From Duganella alba (GTDB taxonomy: Bacteria > Pseudomonadota > Gammaproteobacteria > Burkholderiales > Burkholderiaceae_D), in contig NZ_WKJN01000020.1 in NCBI RefSeq assembly GCF_009674495.1, positions 1 through 64,000 of the forward strand: 64,000 nucleotides of DNA, in the 5' to 3' direction. Below are positions 58,146 through 64,000 of this stretch, one piece after another. How positions within the stretch are numbered: the stretch's first letter is position 1; each line of letters begins with the position of its first letter. The notes under the pieces were generated by a model. It saw nothing but the letters and a program-made list of their open reading frames with translations. It did not search any database and was not told where the DNA came from. The position numbers were made by a program, and so were the translations under genes.

Positions 58146-60728
58146 GTGAACGCGGCCGTGATGAAGAACGAATTGCGCGAGCAGCTCAAGCGCCAGCTGA
58201 AGGCCGATCGCCAGATCGTGATCGCCGCCTTCAAGGAAGACGGCATGCCGGAAAAGCTGCTGCGCAGCCTGCGCCAGAGCGTCGACGCGGTGCTGACCAC
58301 GGCCTGGCACACGGCCGGCCTGCCGGACAGCACGGCGCTGGTCGGCGTCGGCGGCTACGGCCGCGGCGAGCTGTTCCCGTATTCCGACGTCGACCTGCTG
58401 ATCCTGCTGCAGGACGCGCCGGACGCCGCCACCACGGCCAGGCTGGAAGAGCTGGTGCAGCTGCTGTGGGATCTGGGCCTGGAGATCGGCCACAGCATCC
58501 GCACGGTGGACGAGTGCCTGACCGAATCGGCGGCCGACATCACGGTGCAAACCAGCCTGCTCGAAGCGCGCATCATCTGCGGCGACGAGCAGCTGTTCGC
58601 CGAGCTCCAGCACCGCTACCACGCGGCGATGGACCCGCGCGCCTTTTACCACGCCAAGCTGCTGGAGATGCGCCAGCGCCACGCCAAGTACGAGGACACG
58701 GCCTTCAGCCTGGAGCCGAACTGCAAGGAAAGCCCGGGCGGCCTGCGCGACCTGCAGGTGATCCTGTGGCTGGTGAAGGCGGCCGGGCTGGCCAATTCGT
58801 GGCGCACGCTGGCCACCAGCGGCCTGATCACGCAGACCGAGGCCAAGCAGCTGATGGAGAAGGAACGCGCCTTCAAGGACATCCGCGTGCGCCTGCACCT
58901 GCACGCCGGGCGGCGCGAGGACCGCCTGGTGTTCGACGTGCAGACGGCGATCGCCGAGTCGCTGGGCCTGACCGCCACCGGCAGCGGCGCCAACATGCGG
59001 CGCGCCAGCGAATACCTGATGCAGCGCTACTACTGGGCCGCCAAGACCGTCACCCAGCTCAACACCATCCTGCTGCAGAACATCGAAGAGCGCTTGTTCC
59101 CATCGGAAGGCGTGGCGGTGCCGATCAACGAGCGCTTCAACGACGTCAACGGCCTGATCGACATCGCCGAGGACGACACGTTTGAAAAAACGCCGTCGGC
59201 CATGCTGGAGATCTTCCTGGTGATGACCGAGCGGCCGTCGCTCAAGGGCATGACGGCGCGCGCCACCCGCGCGCTGTGGCACGAACGCTTCCAGATCGAT
59301 GCCGCGTTCCGCGCCGATCCGGTCAACCGCTCGCTGTTCCTGCGCATCATGCAGGCGCCGCGCGGCATCATCCACGCGCTGCGCCGCATGAACGACCTGT
59401 CGGTGCTGGGCCGCTACCTGCCCAACTTCCGCAAGATCGTCGGCCAGATGCAGCACGACCTGTTCCACGTCTACACGGTCGACCAGCACATCCTGATGGT
59501 GGTGCGCAATATGCGCCGCTTCACGATGGCCGAGCACGCGCACGAATACCCGTTCTGCAGCCAGCTGATGGCCAACTTCCCGCAGCCGTGGGTGCTGTTC
59601 CTGGCGGCGCTGTTCCACGACATCGCCAAGGGCCGCGGCGGCGACCACTCCAAGCTGGGCATGGCCGACGCCGAGCAGTTCTGCCGCGAGCACGGCATGA
59701 GCGACGAGGACACCGAACTGGTGGTGTTCCTGGTCGAGAACCACCTGACCATGTCGCAGGTGGCGCAGAAGCAGGACCTGTCCGATCCGGACGTGATCCA
59801 GGCCTTCGCCAAGCTGGTCGGCGACGAACGCCACCTGACCGGCCTGTACCTGCTGACGGTGGCCGACATCCGCGGCACCAGCCCCAAGGTGTGGAACGCC
59901 TGGAAGGCCAAGCTGCTGGAAGACCTGTACAAGATCACCTTGCGCGTGCTGGGCGGCGAGCCGCACAGCGCCGACAACGAACTGCGCAACCGCCAGCAGG
60001 AAGCGCTGGCCACCCTGCGCCTGTACGGCCTGGCGCCGGACGCCCACGAGGCGTTCTGGAAGCAGCTCGACGTCGCCTACTTCCTGCGCCACGACGCCTC
60101 CGACATCGCCTGGCAGACGCGCGCGCTGTACGAGCGCCTCAACAGCGAGCAGCCGGTGGTCAAGTGCCGCCTGGCGCCGATCGGCGAAGGCTTGCAGATC
60201 GCCGTCTACATCAAGGACCAGCCGGACCTGTTCGCGCGCATCTGCAGCTATTTCGACCGCAAGAACTTTTCCATCCTCGACGCCAAGATCCACACCACGC
60301 GCCACGGCTACGCGCTCGACACCTTCCTGGTCACCGAGCAGAACTTCGCCAAGAACTACCGCGACATCATCAGCCTGATCGAGCACGAGCTGTGCGGCCT
60401 GCTGACCTTCCCCGAGCCGCTGCCGGCGCCGGGCAAGGGCCGGCTGTCGCGCCTGTCGCGCACCTTCCCTATCCAACCGACAGTGGACTTGCGCCCCGAC
60501 GAGCGGGGACAATACTATCTGTTGTCGGTGGCGGCCAACGACCGCACCGGCCTGCTGTACGCGATCGCCAACGTGCTGGCCAAGTACAAGCTCAACCTGC
60601 ACACGGCCAAGGTCATGACCCTGGGCGAGCGCGTGGAAGACGTGTTCCTGATCGACGGCGCGGCGCTGGGCAGCGCCCGCAACCAGATCCAGCTGGAAAC
60701 CGACCTGCTGGACGCCATCAAGGTTTAA
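58146..60728 (+). CDS. glnD: Bifunctional uridylyltransferase/uridylyl-removing enzyme
   Basis: An 860-residue nitrogen sensor that adds UMP to PII proteins when glutamine is low and removes it when high. The nucleotidyltransferase motif VGVGGYGRGELFPYSDVDLLIL lies near residue 65-85, the HD domain for UMP removal is FLAALFHDIAKGRGGDHS near 490, and two ACT domains for glutamine sensing are near 678 and 788. GTG 58146 was chosen; ATG 58161 is an alternative. It forms a map-glnD operon. Confidence 0.97.
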   Translation: MNAAVMKNELREQLKRQLKADRQIVIAAFKEDGMPEKLLRSLRQSVDAVLTTAWHTAGLPDSTALVGVGGYGRGELFPYSDVDLLILLQDAPDAATTARLEELVQLLWDLGLEIGHSIRTVDECLTESAADITVQTSLLEARIICGDEQLFAELQHRYHAAMDPRAFYHAKLLEMRQRHAKYEDTAFSLEPNCKESPGGLRDLQVILWLVKAAGLANSWRTLATSGLITQTEAKQLMEKERAFKDIRVRLHLHAGRREDRLVFDVQTAIAESLGLTATGSGANMRRASEYLMQRYYWAAKTVTQLNTILLQNIEERLFPSEGVAVPINERFNDVNGLIDIAEDDTFEKTPSAMLEIFLVMTERPSLKGMTARATRALWHERFQIDAAFRADPVNRSLFLRIMQAPRGIIHALRRMNDLSVLGRYLPNFRKIVGQMQHDLFHVYTVDQHILMVVRNMRRFTMAEHAHEYPFCSQLMANFPQPWVLFLAALFHDIAKGRGGDHSKLGMADAEQFCREHGMSDEDTELVVFLVENHLTMSQVAQKQDLSDPDVIQAFAKLVGDERHLTGLYLLTVADIRGTSPKVWNAWKAKLLEDLYKITLRVLGGEPHSADNELRNRQQEALATLRLYGLAPDAHEAFWKQLDVAYFLRHDASDIAWQTRALYERLNSEQPVVKCRLAPIGEGLQIAVYIKDQPDLFARICSYFDRKNFSILDAKIHTTRHGYALDTFLVTEQNFAKNYRDIISLIEHELCGLLTFPEPLPAPGKGRLSRLSRTFPIQPTVDLRPDERGQYYLLSVAANDRTGLLYAIANVLAKYKLNLHTAKVMTLGERVEDVFLIDGAALGSARNQIQLETDLLDAIKV

Positions 60729-60750
60729 CCCCTGTTTTAAAGAAGCTACC

Positions 60751-61500
60751 ATGTCTGAAGAATTACTCCGCCTGTCCAAACGCATGTCCGAACTGGGCCT
60801 GTGCTCGCGCCGCGAGGCCGATGAATGGATCGCGCGCGGCTGGGTCCGGGTCGACGGCAAAGTCGTGTCCGAACTGGGCACCAAGATTTACCCGAGCCAG
60901 CACGTCACCGTCGAGCGCCAGGCGGCGGCCGAACAGTCGAAGCGCGTGACCATCCTGATCAACAAACCGATGGGCTACGTCTCCGGCCAGGCCGAGGACG
61001 GCTACCAGCCGGCCGTGGTGCTGGTCAAGCCGGAAAACCGCTGGCCGGACGATCCGTCGCCGGAACTGTTCCACCCGACGCAGCTACGCTCGCTGGTGCC
61101 GGCCGGCCGGCTCGACATCGACTCGGTCGGCCTGCTGGTGCTGACCCAGGACGGCCGCGTGGCCAAGCACCTGATCGGCGAGACCACCGAGGTCGACAAG
61201 GAATACCTGGTGCGCGTCGAGTACACCAAGCCGGGCAAGCTGCCCGACAGCGACCTGAAAAAGCTGAACCACGGCCTGTGGATGGACGGCAAGCCGCTGC
61301 TGCCGGCCAAGGTGCGCTGGCAGAACGACGACCAGTTGAGCTTCACGCTGCGTGAAGGCAAGAAGCGCCAGATCCGCCGCATGTGCGACATGGTGGGCTT
61401 GAAAGTTGTTGGATTGAAACGAGTTCGCATCGGCAAAGTGAAACTGGGGGACTTGCCGGTCGGCCAATGGCGTTATTTGCGGCCGGATGAACGCTTCTGA
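60751..61500 (+). CDS. Pseudouridine synthase, RsuA/RluF-like
   Basis: A 249-residue rRNA-modifying enzyme. An N-terminal S4 RNA-binding domain (RLSKRMSELGLCSRREADEWIARGWVRVDGKVV) precedes the catalytic domain with the active-site Asp in PAGRLDIDSVGLLVLT and EGKKRQIRRMCDMVGLKVVGLKRVRIG. The sequence fits the RluF branch (23S rRNA), but the site is not proven. It follows glnD by 22 bp. Confidence 0.92.
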   Translation: MSEELLRLSKRMSELGLCSRREADEWIARGWVRVDGKVVSELGTKIYPSQHVTVERQAAAEQSKRVTILINKPMGYVSGQAEDGYQPAVVLVKPENRWPDDPSPELFHPTQLRSLVPAGRLDIDSVGLLVLTQDGRVAKHLIGETTEVDKEYLVRVEYTKPGKLPDSDLKKLNHGLWMDGKPLLPAKVRWQNDDQLSFTLREGKKRQIRRMCDMVGLKVVGLKRVRIGKVKLGDLPVGQWRYLRPDERF

Positions 61501-61611
61501 CCACAGAGGGATAAAAATTCTTGCTCTTTTGCAAGCCAAAAAGCGGAATCCACTGTAAACTGCGCAGATCGACCTCGCATTGTAGAGTCATTATCAAAGA
61601 GATATGCCGTC

Positions 61612-62379
61612 GTGAACGATCCTATACCTAATGAATTCCGTCGCGGTCCCCCCAGCCTAAAAGATGCTGTGGAGCCCATTGCGACGGGTTCGAAGCCGCA
61701 CGACATGACCGATGAACATGACATCGGTGATGCCCTGACCTTGCTGGCCGATAGCGGCGAGCCGATCTCGATTTATCCGTCCAGTTCCACCAACGTGGTG
61801 ATGGCGCGCATCAAGTCGGTCGATCCGGAAAATCCGTATTTCGAGGTGGAGCTCAACGAGGGCGAATTCCTGCCGCCCGGCGACGCCACCTTCGTGGCTT
61901 GGCTGCGTTCGGCCAAGATCCAGTTCACGCTGACCTCGACCGAGTGGCCGAGCAAGCCCAACGAGCCAACCGTGCTGCCGCTGGAATTCCCGCTCAAGTG
62001 CCTGGTGCTGAACCGGCGCGCCTCGGCGCGGCTGGAAACGCCACTGGGCGTCTACTACATGGCCTCGTTCGTATTGAACGGCAAGCCGTATGAGCTGCAG
62101 CTGTACGACTTCTCGGCGGGCGGCGTCGGCATGCGCGCCGCGCCGCGCGACGCGGTCGGCCTGCACATCGGCCGCAAGCTGCAGCGCGTGCGGCTGGAGC
62201 TGGGCCCGGACTCGGTGATGATCGCCGACCTGGAAATCCGCCTGTCGCGCACCTTCCGCTCCTTCCTGCTGGGCGAGCAGGTGCAGATCGGCTGCCAGTT
62301 CATCAACCTGTCGCCGGCGATGGAAGAAGAACTGAAGCGCCTGCTCGACAAACTCAACAGCGGCAAGCACCACCGTTGA
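61612..62379 (+). CDS. YcgR-like flagellar brake protein (YcgR_2 and PilZ domains)
   Basis: A 255-residue cyclic di-GMP receptor. Residues about 40-130 form the YcgR N-terminal barrel (ALTLLADSGEPISIYPSSSTNVVMARIKSVD). Residues about 135-250 form PilZ, with the ligand motifs RRASARLETP (RxxxR) and YDFSAGGVGM (DxSxxG). On binding the ligand, YcgR slows the flagellar motor. Start is GTG 61612, with AAAGAGA upstream; the nearest ATG (residue 32) would cut the N-terminus. It is followed by a strong terminator. The REC-EAL protein at 39.4-40.6 kb handles the same second messenger. Confidence 0.9.
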   Translation: MNDPIPNEFRRGPPSLKDAVEPIATGSKPHDMTDEHDIGDALTLLADSGEPISIYPSSSTNVVMARIKSVDPENPYFEVELNEGEFLPPGDATFVAWLRSAKIQFTLTSTEWPSKPNEPTVLPLEFPLKCLVLNRRASARLETPLGVYYMASFVLNGKPYELQLYDFSAGGVGMRAAPRDAVGLHIGRKLQRVRLELGPDSVMIADLEIRLSRTFRSFLLGEQVQIGCQFINLSPAMEEELKRLLDKLNSGKHHR

Positions 62380-62417
62380 TCATGGTGGAGCGCTGCCGAC
62401 GGCACGTTCCTTGCTTG

Positions 62418-62448
62418 AAAAGCAGCTAGTCCACTAGCTGCTTTTTTT
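62418..62448 (+). terminator. Intrinsic terminator of the ycgR-like gene
   Basis: AAAAGCAGCTAGT, CC and ACTAGCTGCTTTT form a perfect 13-bp stem followed by more T. The next gene's ATG (62449) begins within two bases of the T-run. Confidence 0.92.
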
Positions 62449-64000
62449 ATGACCACCACACAGCGCATCGTCAAAATCCGCCGCGATTACAACACCTGGG
62501 TGGCCAACGAGACCATCGAGGATTACGCGCTGCGCTTCACGCCGCGCGCCTTCCGCAAGTGGTCGGTGTTCCGCGTCTCGAATACCGCCTTCGGCGCGAT
62601 CTCGTTCCTGGTGCTGGAGGCGATCGGCGGCACCATCAGCGTCAACTACGGCTTCATCAACGCGCTGTGGGCCATCATGGCGGTGGGCCTGATCATCTTC
62701 CTGACCGGACTGCCGATCAGCTATTACGCGGCGCGCTACGGCGTCGATATGGACTTGCTGACGCGCGGCGCCGGCTTCGGCTACATCGGCTCGACCATTT
62801 CGTCCTTCGTCTACGCCTCGTTCACCTTCATCCTGTTCGCGCTGGAAGCGGCCATCATGGCCTATGCGCTGGAGCTGTATTTCCACATGCCGCTGTGGCT
62901 CGGCTACATGGTCAGCGCGCTGGCGGTGATCCCGCTGGTGACGCACGGCGTGACGCTGATCAGCCGCATCCAGATGCTGACGCAGCCGGTGTGGCTGGTG
63001 CTGATGGCCCTGCCCTTCATCGCCATCTGGATCAAGCGCCCGGAACTGCCGGCCGAACTGCTGCACTACGCCGGCCGCGACGGCGCCAACGGCCAGTTCA
63101 ATGTGCTGATGTTCGGCGCGGCGACGGCGGTCGGCGTGGCGCTGATCACGCAGATCGGCGAGCAGGTCGACTTCCTGCGCTTCATGCCGCAGCAGACGCG
63201 CGAGAACCGGCTGCGCTGGCATTTGGGCGTGCTGGTGGCCGGTCCCGGCTGGATCGTGCTGGGCATCGCCAAGATGCTGGGCGGCGCGCTGCTGGCGTAT
63301 CTGGCCATCAGCGTGGCGGTGCCGCTGGAGCAGGCGGTCAATCCCACCCATATGTATCTGGTCGGCTTCGGGCTGGTGTTCCCGCAGCCGCAGGTGGCGC
63401 TGGCGGCCACCGCGCTGCTGGTGGTGGTGTCGCAGGTGAAGATCAACATGACCAACGCCTACGCCGGCTCGCTGGCGTGGTCCAACTTCTTTGCGCGGCT
63501 GACGCACAGCCATCCGGGCCGCGTGGTGTGGGCCGTGTTCAACGCGCTGATCGCCGTGCTGCTGATGGAGCTGGACGTGTTCCAGGCGCTGGACCAGGTG
63601 CTCGGGCTGTACTCCAACATCGCCATCTCGTGGATCACGGCGGTGGTGGCGGACCTGGTGATCAACAAGCCGCTGGGCCTCAGCCCGAAAGGCATCGAAT
63701 TCCGCCGCGCCTACCTGTACGACATCAATCCGGTCGGCGTCGGCGCCATGCTGCTGGCGTCGGCCCTGTCGATCGCCGCGTTCATGGGATTGTTCGGCCA
63801 GCAGGCGCACGCCTTCTCGGCCTTCATCGCGCTGCTGACGGCCTTCGTGGCGTCGCCGCTGATCGCGCTCGCCACGCGCGGCAAATACTACATGGCGCGC
63901 CAGCCGGAGCACATCCACAGCAAGACCTGCGTCATTTGCGAGAAGGAGTACGAGGCCGACGACATGGCGCACTGCCCTGCGTATCAAGGCTCGATCTGCT
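62449..64000 (+). CDS. NCS1-type transporter domain protein with Cys-rich tail, probably a transporter-sensor fusion (3' end missing)
   Basis: The first 517 residues of a protein cut by the right edge. Residues 1-480 are an NCS1 purine/cytosine-permease-like domain with about twelve helices (RDYNTWVANETIEDYALRFTPRAFRKWS; TRGAGFGYIGSTISSF). After the last helix comes CVICEKEYEADDMAHCPAYQGSIC, with C494, C497, C509 and C517, a metal-site-like region not found in plain permeases. Proteins I recall with this layout continue into PAS/histidine-kinase domains, so this is probably a membrane sensor kinase. The ATG follows a terminator T-run directly and has no ribosome site. Confidence 0.75.
   Translation, partial: MTTTQRIVKIRRDYNTWVANETIEDYALRFTPRAFRKWSVFRVSNTAFGAISFLVLEAIGGTISVNYGFINALWAIMAVGLIIFLTGLPISYYAARYGVDMDLLTRGAGFGYIGSTISSFVYASFTFILFALEAAIMAYALELYFHMPLWLGYMVSALAVIPLVTHGVTLISRIQMLTQPVWLVLMALPFIAIWIKRPELPAELLHYAGRDGANGQFNVLMFGAATAVGVALITQIGEQVDFLRFMPQQTRENRLRWHLGVLVAGPGWIVLGIAKMLGGALLAYLAISVAVPLEQAVNPTHMYLVGFGLVFPQPQVALAATALLVVVSQVKINMTNAYAGSLAWSNFFARLTHSHPGRVVWAVFNALIAVLLMELDVFQALDQVLGLYSNIAISWITAVVADLVINKPLGLSPKGIEFRRAYLYDINPVGVGAMLLASALSIAAFMGLFGQQAHAFSAFIALLTAFVASPLIALATRGKYYMARQPEHIHSKTCVICEKEYEADDMAHCPAYQGSIC

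Noticed and set aside
58101..60884. 927-codon open frame antisense to glnD
   Set aside because: No recognisable domain, Arg/Gln/His-biased; glnD on the plus strand has every expected motif.
62434..63987. 517-codon minus-strand open frame covering the right-edge transporter
   Set aside because: His/Arg/Gln-rich shadow; the plus frame encodes a well-formed NCS1-type membrane domain that simply has no stop before the window ends.

Overview
The window is about 64 kb of high-GC chromosome and most likely comes from a betaproteobacterium of the Oxalobacteraceae (Massilia, Duganella, Rugamonas or a relative). This rests on the gene order rpsB-tsf-pyrH-frr-uppS-cdsA-dxr-rseP-bamA-skp-lpxD-fabZ-lpxA-lpxB-rnhB, on three PEP-CTERM sorting-signal proteins (one of the MHFG type), and on the ppsA/ppsR and ratA-rnfH/smpB pairs. 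No rRNA, tRNA, CRISPR array, insertion sequence or prophage was recognised. The genus call is an inference.

Layout. 1-5.9 kb: a tripartite RND efflux operon (membrane fusion protein, pump, outer-membrane factor cut by the window edge), divergent from a GlxA-type AraC regulator across a strong inverted repeat. 6-9.2 kb: guaB and guaA, with an intrinsic terminator between them. 9.4-12.7 kb: a PEP-CTERM protein, a Tat-exported GH16-like protein and a DUF4124 protein. 12.7-20.5 kb: a sugar-acid locus made of a LacI-type regulator, gluconokinase, a GPH-family symporter, a GH94 phosphorylase resembling cellobionic acid phosphorylase, and a secreted GH3 beta-glucosidase. Three related palindromic operators precede the first three of these genes.

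20.5-26.1 kb: a solute-binding protein, an alpha/beta hydrolase, rnfH-ratA divergent from smpB, a FlgO-type lipoprotein pair and a sirtuin. 26.2-29.5 kb: four overlapping genes for an ECF sigma factor, a zinc-finger anti-sigma factor, an S8 protease and a TorF-like porin. The periplasmic end of the anti-sigma factor looks like a subtilisin propeptide. 29.6-33.2 kb: a TIGR03118 lipoprotein, a PEP-CTERM protein, and a DUF4259/SPFH/NfeD group. 33.3-39.3 kb: ppsA, divergent ppsR, and the large catalase katE.

39.4-56 kb, all on the minus strand: the envelope and translation super-cluster. It begins at rpsB and runs through lipid A, BAM and isoprenoid genes to a TrmH-type methyltransferase and a REC-EAL protein with a degenerate active site. 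56.3-64 kb: an MHFG PEP-CTERM protein, map, glnD, a pseudouridine synthase, a YcgR-like PilZ protein, and an NCS1-type transporter that runs off the window with a cysteine-rich tail unlike a simple permease.

The best candidates for something new are the sigma/anti-sigma/protease/porin cassette with its propeptide-like sensor domain, the aldonic-acid disaccharide (cellobionate-type) regulon, the two intergenic palindromic elements each enclosed by its own inverted repeat, and the transporter-sensor at the right edge.
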